Assembly: GCF_000153305.1 (NCBI RefSeq)
Contig: NZ_CH724107.1
Coordinates: 724,938-788,937 of the forward strand
Origin: Oceanicola granulosus HTCC2516
GTDB taxonomy: Bacteria > Pseudomonadota > Alphaproteobacteria > Rhodobacterales > Rhodobacteraceae
Length of the DNA: 64,000 nucleotides
Reading direction: 5' to 3'
Positions within the stretch are counted from its first letter, which is position 1. Each line of letters starts with the position of its first letter. Both the position numbers and the translations under genes were made by a program. The notes beneath the pieces are model-generated. The model was not told the origin of the DNA. It worked only from the letters and a program-made list of their open reading frames with translations, and searched no databases. Shown here in pieces: positions 1 to 7,653 of the stretch.

Positions 1-1
1 C

Positions 2-75
2 CCGTAGGCCGGGCTTCAGCCCGGCAACCGTCGGCAGAGGTGGCGCGACGCCGTAGGCCGGGCTTCAGCCCGGCA
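2..75. repeat. Two REP-like palindromes
   Basis: Two copies of a unit CCGTAG followed by the palindrome GCCGGGCTTCAGCCCGGC lie at 2-25 and 51-74, both in the same orientation and each followed by A. Each palindrome can fold into a 7-8 bp stem with a small loop. Three more copies lie at 20619-20719, so this is a dispersed repetitive extragenic element. It sits downstream of the small minus-strand gene that follows hpt and may stabilise or end that transcript. Confidence 0.85.
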
Positions 76-90
76 TCGCCAGCCTCCGCG

Positions 91-294
91 TCAGCCCGGC
101 GCCGCCGGCGAGACCTGTACCTTGGGGCGGCCGACGGGCTCCAGCGTGGCCCAGTCGGGCCAGCCGACGAAGCGGACCACCCCGGCGAGCAGCAGGCAGG
201 CGGCGATCACGCCGAGCACCAGCTTCACCCGCTCCGCCGAGGGCGGGCGGTCGGCCCAGCGCTTGGCGCGCAGCAGCCAGCGCAGCTCGTTCAT
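91..294 (-). CDS. Small single-pass membrane protein downstream of hpt
   Basis: A 67-residue protein with a basic N terminus (MNELRWLLRAKRW) and one hydrophobic helix at about residues 24-44, so probably an inner-membrane protein with a short periplasmic tail. It starts 4 bases after the hpt stop and is therefore co-transcribed with hpt. I do not recognise a function. The tight spacing and sensible membrane topology argue that it is a real gene rather than a chance frame. Confidence 0.6.
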   Translation of the reverse strand: MNELRWLLRAKRWADRPPSAERVKLVLGVIAACLLLAGVVRFVGWPDWATLEPVGRPKVQVSPAAPG

Positions 295-298
295 GCCG

Positions 299-844
299 TC
301 ACTCCGCGTCCGGGAAGCGCACCTTGCCGATGAACGGCAGGTTGCGGTTGCGCTGGGCGTAGTCGATCCCGTAGCCGACCACGAACTCGTCGGGGATCTC
401 GAAGCCGGTCCAGTCGGCCTTGAAGTCGACCTCGCGCCGCGCCGGCTTGTCGAGCAGCGCGATGGTGCGCAGCCGGGCCGGGGTGCGGGTGGCGAGGTAC
501 TGGGTGACCTTCGACAGGGTGTGGCCGGTGTCGACGATGTCCTCGACCACGAGCACGTCGCGCCCGCCGATCTCGCCGCGCAGGTCCTTCAGGATGCGCA
601 CCTCGCGGCTCGATTCCATCGAATCGCCGTAGGAAGAGGCCTCGAGGAAATCCACCTCCACCGGCAGGTCGAGCTCGCGCACGAGGTCGGCGATGAACAC
701 GAACGAGCCGCGCAGCAGCCCGACCACGACGAGCTGCTCGGTGCCGCGGAACTCGCGCTTGATCTCGTGGGCGAGCGCCTCGATGCGCGCGGCGATCGAC
801 TTCGCCGAGATCATCTCGTCGATGACGTAGTCGCGATTCACCAT
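299..844 (-). CDS. hpt: Hypoxanthine phosphoribosyltransferase
   Basis: 181 residues, normal for bacterial HPRT. The enzyme converts hypoxanthine (and guanine) plus PRPP to IMP or GMP in cytoplasmic purine salvage. The PRPP-binding loop [12 protein letters not shown] is at residues 99-110, the LLRGS segment at 43-47 and the SYGD flexible-loop motif near 71-74. It is transcribed away from the Coq10-like gene at 982 and heads a two-gene unit with the small membrane gene. A second salvage enzyme, gpt, lies at 22 kb, so xanthine/guanine and hypoxanthine salvage are split between two genes. Confidence 0.95.
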   Translation of the reverse strand: MVNRDYVIDEMISAKSIAARIEALAHEIKREFRGTEQLVVVGLLRGSFVFIADLVRELDLPVEVDFLEASSYGDSMESSREVRILKDLRGEIGGRDVLVVEDIVDTGHTLSKVTQYLATRTPARLRTIALLDKPARREVDFKADWTGFEIPDEFVVGYGIDYAQRNRNLPFIGKVRFPDAE

Positions 845-981
845 CGTGCAGCTCTCCTGTCCCGTGCGCGCGCCACCTAGCCGATGCGCGCGGCGCTGTC
901 ACGGGGCAAGGGCGGCTTGCCTCTCGCCGCCCGGCGTCCGACATAGGCGGGAACAGCCACCCGGAGCCAGCGTTCGTCCAT

Positions 982-1428
982 ATGCCGAAACACCACGAGA
1001 CCCGCGTCCTGCCCTACACGCCCGACCAGATGTACGATCTCGTCGCCGACGTGGAGAGCTATCCCGAGTTCCTGCCCTGGACCGCCGCCGCGCGCGTCAC
1101 CTCGCGCGAGGAGGCGGGCGACCACACGGTGATGCACGCCGACCTCGTGATCTCGTTCAAGGTCTTCCGCGAGCGCTTCTCCTCGAAGGTGACGCTGTAC
1201 CCGAAGCACCAGATCGACACCGCCTACATCGACGGCCCGTTCCGCTACATGGAGAGCCGCTGGCGCTTCGAGGACGACCCGGCCGGGTGCCGGGTGATGT
1301 TCGACGTCGATTTCGAGTTCCGCAACCGCTTGCTGCAGGGCGCGGCGGGGATGTTCTTCAACGAGGCGATGCAGCGCATCGTGCGCGCCTTCGAGCGCCG
1401 CGCGGGCGTGCTCTACGGCGGCAGGTAG
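982..1428 (+). CDS. Coq10/RatA-family START-domain lipid-binding protein
   Basis: 148 residues covering a single SRPBCC (START-like) fold. The opening strand 'HHETRVLPYTPDQMYDLVAD', the YPEFLPW motif near residue 32 and the C-terminal FFNEAMQRIVRAFERRA helix are diagnostic of the Coq10/RatA family. Members in alphaproteobacteria are annotated as ubiquinone-binding proteins that help deliver quinone to the respiratory chain. The RatA name comes from an E. coli toxin claim that need not apply here. It is convergent with the P450 gene (16 bases between stops) and divergent from hpt. Confidence 0.88.
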   Translation: MPKHHETRVLPYTPDQMYDLVADVESYPEFLPWTAAARVTSREEAGDHTVMHADLVISFKVFRERFSSKVTLYPKHQIDTAYIDGPFRYMESRWRFEDDPAGCRVMFDVDFEFRNRLLQGAAGMFFNEAMQRIVRAFERRAGVLYGGR

Positions 1429-1443
1429 CGCCGCCGCCGCGGC

Positions 1444-2604
1444 TCAGCGCGCCACCATCAGCCGCTCGAGGCCGTGGAAGTGGAAGACGTCGGCATAGCC
1501 CGAGGGCTCGGCGGCGTGGAGGCCGGGGCAGGTCTCGAACAGCACCCGCAGCGCCACGGCCATCTCGAGCCGGGCGAGCGGCGCGCCGACGCAGAAGTGG
1601 ATGCCGCCGCCGAACGCCGCCGATTGCGGCCCCGACCGGCCGGGCCGGAAGGCGTCGGGCTCGGGGTAGGCGGCCGGGTCGCGGTTGGCGGCGGCGAGCA
1701 GGCAGTTCACCTGGTCGCCGCGCGCGAAGCGGTGGCCGAACAGCTCGACCTCCTCGTAGACCCAGCGCGAGAACAGGTGCAGCGGCGGATCGAGCCGCAG
1801 GCACTCCTCGACCACCGCCGCATCCACCTCGCGCACCCCCTCGGCGAGCAGCAGCCGCACCGCGTTGCCCAGCGAGTGCACCGTCGCCTCGTGGCCCGCG
1901 TTGAGCAGCAGGATCACCGTCGCCACCAGCTCGTCCGTCGTCAGCCGCGCGCCCTCCCGCTCGACGGCGATGAGCTCCGAGAGCAGGTCCGGCCCCGGCG
2001 CCTGCCGCCGCGCCGCGACCGTCTCCTCGACGAAGTCGCGGAACGCCACCGAGGCGGCGACGGCGGCGTCCTCCATCTCGCGGGTGCGCCGCGCCTGGTA
2101 CATGCCGACCATCGCGTTGGACCACGCCAGCAGGTCCGTCGCCCGCGCCTCCGGCACACCGAGCAGGCGGGCGATCACGATCACCGGCAGCGGCCGGGCG
2201 AAGGCGTCGAGCAGGTCGAACGGTCCGTCGGGAAAATCGGCGACGAGACCGCGGCACAGCGCCTCGATGTCGGCCTCCAGCGCCGCGATGCGCCGCGAGG
2301 TGAAGGCGCGCAGCACCAGCCCGCGCAGCCGGGTGTGGCGCGGCGGCTCGAGCTCGAGCATGGAGTCGGCCTCGATGTCGTAGAACGGCCGCAGCCGCTC
2401 GGGGATCGCCTCGGCGGCCTCCGCGGGGATCTCGCGCCCCAGCCGGCGGTCCTTGAGCAGCGCCATCACCGCCCGGTGCGACACGGCGCACAGGCCGTAC
2501 TCCTCCCAGTGGAACAGGTCGCCCCCGGCGCGGGCGCGCTCGTAGAACGGGTAGGGGTCCTGGACGAAGGACGGCTCGGTCGGGTCTTGCGAGAGGTGCA
2601 GCAT
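1444..2604 (-). CDS. Cytochrome P450
   Basis: A soluble bacterial class I P450 of 386 residues from the ATG at 2604; an upstream in-frame start at 2634 would add ten residues with no family support. Visible hallmarks are the I-helix oxygen-activation motif AGHEAT (236-241), the K-helix ExxR (267-270) and the haem-binding loop FGGGIHFCVG with the axial cysteine C338. The N terminus 'LHLSQDPTEPSFVQDPYPFY' is typical of the CYP107/CYP203-like bacterial group. Substrate is unknown. No ferredoxin or ferredoxin reductase gene is adjacent, so it must borrow electrons from elsewhere. It is divergent from dctB with only 59 bases between the starts. Confidence 0.93.
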   Translation of the reverse strand: MLHLSQDPTEPSFVQDPYPFYERARAGGDLFHWEEYGLCAVSHRAVMALLKDRRLGREIPAEAAEAIPERLRPFYDIEADSMLELEPPRHTRLRGLVLRAFTSRRIAALEADIEALCRGLVADFPDGPFDLLDAFARPLPVIVIARLLGVPEARATDLLAWSNAMVGMYQARRTREMEDAAVAASVAFRDFVEETVAARRQAPGPDLLSELIAVEREGARLTTDELVATVILLLNAGHEATVHSLGNAVRLLLAEGVREVDAAVVEECLRLDPPLHLFSRWVYEEVELFGHRFARGDQVNCLLAAANRDPAAYPEPDAFRPGRSGPQSAAFGGGIHFCVGAPLARLEMAVALRVLFETCPGLHAAEPSGYADVFHFHGLERLMVAR

Positions 2605-2663
2605 CGCGCGACCATTACCGCGCGCTCTGGCCAAGGCAAGCCACGGTTTCTATCCTCGCCGCC

Positions 2664-4394
2664 ATGATCCGCCGCCGCACCCGCATCCCCGCCGCCCTCG
2701 CCTGGCTCGCCCTCGTCGCGGCGTTCTCGACCGGGGTCTGGTGGACCGGCTACCGCGCCGCGCTCGACCCGCTCGAGCGGCGCGGCGCGTCCGACCTCGC
2801 GCTCGCCTCCGACCGGCTCGTCAACCAGCTCCAGCGGTTCCGCGAACTGGCGGTGCTGCTCGCCAACCACGACGAGATCCGGCAGGTCGCGGCGAGCGAC
2901 AGGGCGGCCGACATCCTGCTGCGGGTGCGCGACCTGACCGGCTCGCTCGACATCCTCGTCGTCGGCGCCGACGGCACCGAGCGGCTCAGCGCCATCGCCA
3001 GCGCGCCCGAGGCGCATGGCGGGCGCGGCTACTTCGAGCGCGCGATGGACGGGGCGCTGGGCGTGGCGCACCTGCGCTCGCCGCGCTGGGAGCGGCGGGC
3101 GTTCCTGTTCGCCGCGCCGATCTTCGCGCCCGAGGGGCCGGTGCGCGGCGCGGTGGTGGTCGCCGTCGACGCCGACGCCATCGAGCAGACCTGGCGCGGC
3201 GACCGGCCGACGGTGTTCTTCACCGACGCCGGCGGCACCGTGTTCCTGTCCAACCGCTCCGAGCTGGTGGGGCTGGCGCGGGCGGGCAGCGGCGAGGGCG
3301 CGCCCTTCGTCAACAGCCGCGCGCGCGCCCTTGGCGACAGCGAGATCTGGAGCCTCGACGGCGGCCCCTACCTGCCGCGCACCGCGCTGCACCTCGAGCG
3401 CGACCTGCCGGTGATCGGCATGGTCGGCGAGGCGCTCATCGACGTCACCCCCGCGCGCCAGGTCGCGACCCTGCAGGCCGCCGCCGCCGCCGCGCTGTGC
3501 CTCGCCTTCGGGGCGGTGCTGTTCTGGGCGACGGGCCGGCGGCGGGTTCTGGCGGAGGCCAACCGGCGGCTCGAGGGGCGGGTGCAGCGGCGCACGGCGG
3601 CGCTGAGCCGGCTCAACGCCGACCTGCGCCGCGAGGTGGCCGAGCGCGCCGCCGCCGAGGCGCGGCTGACCAAGGCGCAGGCCGATCTGGTGCAGGCGGG
3701 CAAGCTGTCGGCGCTGGGCCAGATGTCGGCGGGGATCAGCCACGAGCTGAACCAGCCGTTGATGGCGATCCGCTCCTTCGCCGAGAACGGCGAGGCGTTC
3801 CTCGAGCGCGGCCGCCCCGACGCGGCGGCGACCAACCTCGCGCGCATCGGCGAGCTGGCGCGCCGCATGGGCCGCATCATCCGCAACCTGCGCGCCTTCG
3901 CCCGGCAGGAGAGCCACCCGCCCGTCGACGTCGACCTCGTCGCGGTGATCGACACGGTGCTCGAGATGACCGCCGCGCGCGCCCGCGCCGACGGCGTCGC
4001 GCTCGACTGGCAGCGCCCCGCCGGCCCGGTGATGGTGCGCGGCGGCGAGGTGCGGCTGCAGCAGGTGTTCCTCAACCTCGTCAGCAACGCGCTCGACGCC
4101 ACCGCCGCCGCCGACACCCGCCGCGTCACCCTCACCGTCGAGTCCGCGCCGGGGCGGGTGACGCTCGCCGTCGCCGACACCGGGCCGGGGATCGCCGATC
4201 CCGAGCGCATCTTCGATCCGTTCTACTCCACCAAGGAGGTCGGCGAGGCCGAGGGAATGGGCCTCGGCCTGTCCATCAGCTACGGGCTCGTCCAGGGCTT
4301 CGGCGGCGCGATCCGCGGCCGCAACCGGCCCGGGGGCGGCGCGCTCTTCACCGTCGAGCTCGACGCCGCCGCGCCGCGCGAGGTGGCCGCGTGA
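2664..4394 (+). CDS. dctB: DctB-like C4-dicarboxylate sensor histidine kinase
   Basis: 576 residues. A first membrane helix at about 11-27 and a second at about 272-290 flank a periplasmic double-PDC-type sensor region. A coiled-coil linker (about 295-345) leads to the dimerisation helix with the phosphorylated histidine H360 in GISHELNQP. The ATPase domain shows the N box VFLNLVSNALDAT, G1 motif ADTGPGI and G2 motif GMGLGLSISYG. These are the features of the HK4/DctB family, which senses succinate, malate or fumarate in the periplasm. The stop overlaps the GTG start of dctD (GTGA), so kinase and regulator are translationally coupled, and the TRAP transporter genes follow on the same strand. 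Confidence 0.9.
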   Translation: MIRRRTRIPAALAWLALVAAFSTGVWWTGYRAALDPLERRGASDLALASDRLVNQLQRFRELAVLLANHDEIRQVAASDRAADILLRVRDLTGSLDILVVGADGTERLSAIASAPEAHGGRGYFERAMDGALGVAHLRSPRWERRAFLFAAPIFAPEGPVRGAVVVAVDADAIEQTWRGDRPTVFFTDAGGTVFLSNRSELVGLARAGSGEGAPFVNSRARALGDSEIWSLDGGPYLPRTALHLERDLPVIGMVGEALIDVTPARQVATLQAAAAAALCLAFGAVLFWATGRRRVLAEANRRLEGRVQRRTAALSRLNADLRREVAERAAAEARLTKAQADLVQAGKLSALGQMSAGISHELNQPLMAIRSFAENGEAFLERGRPDAAATNLARIGELARRMGRIIRNLRAFARQESHPPVDVDLVAVIDTVLEMTAARARADGVALDWQRPAGPVMVRGGEVRLQQVFLNLVSNALDATAAADTRRVTLTVESAPGRVTLAVADTGPGIADPERIFDPFYSTKEVGEAEGMGLGLSISYGLVQGFGGAIRGRNRPGGGALFTVELDAAAPREVAA

Positions 4395-5614
4395 GCCGCC
4401 GGGTGCTGCTCGTGGACGACGACCGGGCGGTGCGCGAGGCGCTCGGCCAGACCCTCGAGCTCGCCGACCTCGCGCCGATCCTCGCCGGCAGCTTCATCGA
4501 GGCGCGCGACCACATCTCCGCCCGCTTCGACGGCATCGTCGTCACCGACATCCGCATGCCCGGCCGCGACGGCTTCCACCTGCTCGAGCACAGCCGCAAG
4601 ATCGACCCGGAGCTGCCGGTGATCCTGCTCACCGGCGAGGGCGACATCCCCATGGCCGTCGAGGCGATCGGGCGCGGCGCGCACGACTTCCTCGAGAAGC
4701 CCTGCGCCCCGCGCGACTTCCTCGCCGCCGTCGAGACCGCGCTCGAGGGGCGCGTCGCGGTGCTCGAGGCGCGCCGCCAGAAGCTGCGGCTCGAGAGCGG
4801 CGACGCGGCGGCGCGGATGATCTTCGGCACCTCGCCCCAGGCCGAGGAGCTCAAGGCCCGGCTGCGCGCCGTGGCGCGGGCCTCGGCGGAGGTGCTGGTC
4901 ACCGGTGAGCCCGGCTCGGGCACGCCCAAGGCCGCCGAGGTCATCCACCTCCTCTCCGCCGCCGCCCGGCACCCGTTCGTCAAGCGCGCGGCGGCCGGCA
5001 TGGACGTGGAGGCGCTCGACGAGGCGCTCGCGGCGGCCGGGGCGGGGACGCTCTACCTCGACGAGGTCGGCCTGCTGCCGCCGGGGGCGCAATTCGCCCT
5101 GCTCGAGCGGCTCGAATCCGGCGGCCCCACCCGGATCGTCGCCGGCACCACCCGCGACCTCGAGGCCGAGAGCCGCGCCGGGCGCTTCAACGGCGATCTC
5201 TACTACCGGCTCGACCTGATGCGGGTGCGCATCCCCAGCCTGCGCGAGCGCCCCGACGACATCCCCGTCATGTTCCGCCGCTACGTCGCGCAGGCCTGCG
5301 AGCAGGCCAACCTGCCCCAGCCCGAGATCACCCCCGACGTGATCGCCCGCCTCATGGCGCAGGACTGGCCCGGCAACGGGCGCGCGCTGATGAACGCCGC
5401 GATGCGCTTCGTCATGGGCCTGTCTGACGGCGAGGAAGAGAGCGGCCTCGGCCTCGCCGAACAGCTCGCCCGGGTCGAGCGCTCGCTCCTCGCCGACGCC
5501 CTGCGCCGCACCGGCGGGCGCGCCACCGAGGCCGCCCGCAGCCTGAAGCTGCCGCGCAAGACCTTCTACGACAAGCTGGCCCGCCACGGCCTGCGCCCCG
5601 AAGACTACCGCTGA
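4391..5614 (+). CDS. dctD: DctD-like response regulator with a degenerate sigma54-activation domain
   Basis: 407 residues from a GTG that overlaps the dctB stop. The receiver domain (1-120) has acidic pocket D9/D10, phospho-acceptor D53 and a KPC lysine. A Fis-type helix-turn-helix closes the protein (GRATEAARSLKLPRKTFYDK). The central AAA+ domain is abnormal. The Walker A reads GEPGSGTPKA instead of GxxGxGK(E/T), and about 35 residues that should carry the GAFTGA loop are missing, so the chain runs straight to Walker B (TLYLDEVG). The arginine-finger region and the WPGN motif remain. Phosphorylation and DNA binding look intact, while ATP-driven sigma54 remodelling does not. It is probably a phosphorylation-controlled DNA-binding regulator of dctPQM acting with the housekeeping sigma factor, as described for NtrC of Rhodobacter capsulatus, which also lacks GAFTGA. 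Confidence 0.85.
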   Translation: MSRRVLLVDDDRAVREALGQTLELADLAPILAGSFIEARDHISARFDGIVVTDIRMPGRDGFHLLEHSRKIDPELPVILLTGEGDIPMAVEAIGRGAHDFLEKPCAPRDFLAAVETALEGRVAVLEARRQKLRLESGDAAARMIFGTSPQAEELKARLRAVARASAEVLVTGEPGSGTPKAAEVIHLLSAAARHPFVKRAAAGMDVEALDEALAAAGAGTLYLDEVGLLPPGAQFALLERLESGGPTRIVAGTTRDLEAESRAGRFNGDLYYRLDLMRVRIPSLRERPDDIPVMFRRYVAQACEQANLPQPEITPDVIARLMAQDWPGNGRALMNAAMRFVMGLSDGEEESGLGLAEQLARVERSLLADALRRTGGRATEAARSLKLPRKTFYDKLARHGLRPEDYR

Positions 5615-5620
5615 CCAGGT

Positions 5621-5680
5621 CTCTGTCCTCGAAATCCCGGGGGAGTCGCCCCGCCGGGGCGACGGGGGCAGCGCCCCCGG
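5621..5680 (-). repeat. Dispersed GGATATTTCCAGGACAG-type element, copy A
   Basis: Read on the minus strand, this is GC-rich inverted-repeat DNA followed by a variant of the core GGATATTTCCAGGACAG. On the plus strand it begins TCTGTCCTCGAAATCCCGG. It lies immediately 3' of dctD. Related copies lie at 9251, 17866 and 40036, each just after a gene. Confidence 0.6.
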
Positions 5681-5682
5681 CC

Positions 5683-5700
5683 TGTGCGGAATTCCGCACA
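5683..5700. promoter_or_regulatory. DctD-type operator, site 1 (perfect 18-bp palindrome)
   Basis: TGTGCGGAATTCCGCACA is a perfect 18-bp palindrome about 190 bases upstream of dctP. It is one base different from the DctD upstream activating sequence I recall from rhizobia (TGTGCGGAAATCCGCACA). With dctB-dctD directly upstream and dctPQM directly downstream, it is very probably the binding site of the local DctD. Confidence 0.85.
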
Positions 5701-5715
5701 CTCGGGGCGTGAGGC

Positions 5716-5733
5716 TGTGCGACATCCCGCCCG
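5716..5733. promoter_or_regulatory. DctD-type operator, site 2 (weaker)
   Basis: TGTGCGACATCCCGCCCG matches site 1 at 13 of 18 positions and begins exactly 33 bases after it, about three helical turns. A strong site next to a weaker one on the same helix face is the arrangement known for cooperative DctD binding in rhizobia. A TGGCAC at 5771-5776 resembles a sigma54 -24 element, but I see no matching GC -12 element at the right distance. Confidence 0.6.
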
Positions 5734-5887
5734 CCTCCTGCGCCGCCGCCGCACAAGTTACTGAAAACAGTGGCACATCTCCTCCTTCCCACGGCGCTTG
5801 GCAGCCCCCGCCGCGCGCGCCAGACTGCCGCCCATGCACCCCGAGGAGGGGTGTGACCCGATACGAGACGTCCAGGGAGGACCCCCC

Positions 5888-6889
5888 ATGAAGTTCATGA
5901 CCACCGCCGCCACGGCGCTGGCGCTCTCGGTGAGCGCGACCGCCGGCTTCGCCGCCTGCGACGACGGCGAGATCGTCGTCAAGTTCAGCCACGTCACCAA
6001 CTCCGACCGCCACCCCAAGGGCATCGCGGCGAACCTGCTGATGGAGCGGGTCAACGAGGAGATGGACGGCACCATGTGCATGGAGGTCTACCCGAACTCC
6101 ACGCTCTACAACGACGACCAGGTGCTCGAGGCGATGCTGCAGGGCGACGTCCAGCTCGCCGCGCCGTCGCTGTCCAAGTTCGAGGCCTTCACCAAGGTCT
6201 TCCGCATCTTCGACCTGCCCTTCATGTTCGAGGACATCGCCGCCGTCGACGCCTTCCAGGCCTCCGAGGCCGGGCAGGAGATGATGAACTCGATGCAGCG
6301 CCGCGGCCTGCAGGGCCTCGCCTTCTGGCACAACGGCATGAAGCAGTTCTCGGCCAACGTGCCGCTGATGGAGCCGGGCGACGCGGCCGGGCTGAAGTTC
6401 CGCGTGCAGCCCTCCGACGTGCTGATCGCGCAGATGGAGGCGCTCGAGGCGTCGCCGCAGCCGATGGCCTTCTCCGAGGTCTACGGCGCGCTGCAGACCG
6501 GCGTCGTCGACGGCCAGGAGAACACCTGGTCCAACATCTACGGCCAGAAGTTCTTCGAGGTGCAGGACGGCACCACCGAGACCAACCACGGCGTGCTCGA
6601 CTACCTCGTCGTCGCCTCGACCGACTGGCTCGACAGCCTCGACGCCGACGTGCGCGAGCAGTTCCTGACGATCCTCGAGGAGGTCACCGCCGAGCGCAAC
6701 GCCGCCGTGGGCGAGGTCGACGCCGAGGCCCGCCAGGCGATCCTCGACGCCGGCGGCGAGATCCGCGAGCTGACCGACGAGCAGCGCCAGATGTGGGTCG
6801 ACGCGATGCAGCCCGTCTGGGAGCAGTTCGTCGACGACGTCGGCCAGGAGAACATCGACGCCGCCCAGCGGATCAACGGCGAGACCTGA
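5888..6889 (+). CDS. dctP: TRAP transporter substrate-binding protein DctP
   Basis: 333 residues from the ATG at 5888, which is preceded by GGGAGGA and gives a clean signal peptide (MKFMTTAATALALSVSATAGFA, cut near residue 22). An ATG frame beginning at 5798 would spoil the leader. The mature protein is a DctP/TAXI-type periplasmic receptor: VVKFSHVT at the start of the first lobe, LADLPFMF-like FDLPFMFED, the substrate-anchoring region GLKFRVQPS with the arginine that pairs with the ligand carboxylate, and FSEVYGALQTGVVDGQENTWSN. It captures C4-dicarboxylates or a related organic acid for DctQM. The regulators upstream favour succinate, malate or fumarate. Confidence 0.95.
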   Translation: MKFMTTAATALALSVSATAGFAACDDGEIVVKFSHVTNSDRHPKGIAANLLMERVNEEMDGTMCMEVYPNSTLYNDDQVLEAMLQGDVQLAAPSLSKFEAFTKVFRIFDLPFMFEDIAAVDAFQASEAGQEMMNSMQRRGLQGLAFWHNGMKQFSANVPLMEPGDAAGLKFRVQPSDVLIAQMEALEASPQPMAFSEVYGALQTGVVDGQENTWSNIYGQKFFEVQDGTTETNHGVLDYLVVASTDWLDSLDADVREQFLTILEEVTAERNAAVGEVDAEARQAILDAGGEIRELTDEQRQMWVDAMQPVWEQFVDDVGQENIDAAQRINGET

Positions 6890-6909
6890 TCGCCGCCACG
6901 AGACGAGAA

Positions 6910-6939
6910 GGCGCGTCCCCGCCCGGGCGGGGGCGCGCC
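6910..6939 (+). terminator. Long hairpin between dctP and dctQ
   Basis: The 15-base arms at 6910-6924 and 6925-6939 are fully complementary in RNA, with one U-G pair, and meet with no spacer. The resulting GC helix has no T-tract. Placed between the receptor gene and the permease genes, it can act as an attenuator or as a 3'-end stabiliser, giving more dctP than dctQM message, which fits the need for excess binding protein. Confidence 0.7.
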
Positions 6940-6965
6940 GTTCACGACGCAGGGGAGGGGAGCGC

Positions 6966-7649
6966 ATGAGCGCGCGAGGCTATCGCCCGAAGGGCAGGTT
7001 CGGGGCGGCCGTGCACGGCGCCGAGGAGACGATCATCGCGCTGCTGCTCGGCCTGATGACCCTCGTCACCTTCGCCAACGTGGTGCTGCGCTACGTGTTC
7101 AACAGCCAGATCATCTGGGGGCTGGAGCTCACGCTCGTCCTCTTTGCCTGGCTCGTGCTGTTCGGCATCGCCTACGGCTTCAAGGTCACCGCCCATCTCG
7201 GCGTCGACGCCATCCTCAACCTCGTGCCGAGCCGCACCCGCCGCGTGCTGGGGCTGGTCGCGGCCGCCGTCTGCCTCGGCTACGCGCTGCTGTTCCTGAA
7301 GGGCGCGTGGGATTACTGGGCCCCCTTCGGCGGCTTCGACGCGACCTCCGGGCGCTGGTTTCCCACCGGCTTCGCCGACAGCCGCGACCAGGCCTGGTAC
7401 GAGACCGAGCAGATCCCGATCCCGTTCGGGCAGGCCTGGCTCGAGCAGACCTTCAACCTCGGCGAGGAGTACGAGAAACTGCCCCGCTTCATCCCCTACG
7501 CGATCCTGCCCGTCGCCGCGGCGCTGATCCTGCTGCGCCTCGTGCAGGCGACGGTGCGGATCGTGCGCGGCGAGATCGACTGCCTGATCGTCAGCCACGA
7601 AGCGGAGGACGCCGTCGAGGACGTCGCCGCCCGCAACCGGGAGGCCTGA
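6966..7649 (+). CDS. dctQ: TRAP transporter small permease DctQ
   Basis: 227 residues with four predicted membrane helices, near residues 20-40, 50-72, 92-115 and 165-190. The family signature in the first half is visible (NVVLRYVFNSQIIWGLELTLVLFAWLVLFG, residues about 37-66). It is longer than the common 160-180-residue DctQ because of a periplasmic insertion between helices 3 and 4 and a charged C-terminal tail. It partners DctM in the inner membrane in sodium-driven uptake. The start at 6966 follows GGGGAGGGGAGC; dctM begins 4 bases after its stop. Confidence 0.92.
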   Translation: MSARGYRPKGRFGAAVHGAEETIIALLLGLMTLVTFANVVLRYVFNSQIIWGLELTLVLFAWLVLFGIAYGFKVTAHLGVDAILNLVPSRTRRVLGLVAAAVCLGYALLFLKGAWDYWAPFGGFDATSGRWFPTGFADSRDQAWYETEQIPIPFGQAWLEQTFNLGEEYEKLPRFIPYAILPVAAALILLRLVQATVRIVRGEIDCLIVSHEAEDAVEDVAARNREA

Positions 7650-7653
7650 GCGC

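Noticed and set aside
5771-5786. Sigma54 -24/-12 promoter before dctP
   Set aside because: TGGCAC is present, but the GC of the -12 element is missing at the required spacing.
4280-6967. A long minus-strand frame opposite dctD and dctP
   Set aside because: It crosses the dct operator and two well-defined genes, and its translation is unlike any protein.
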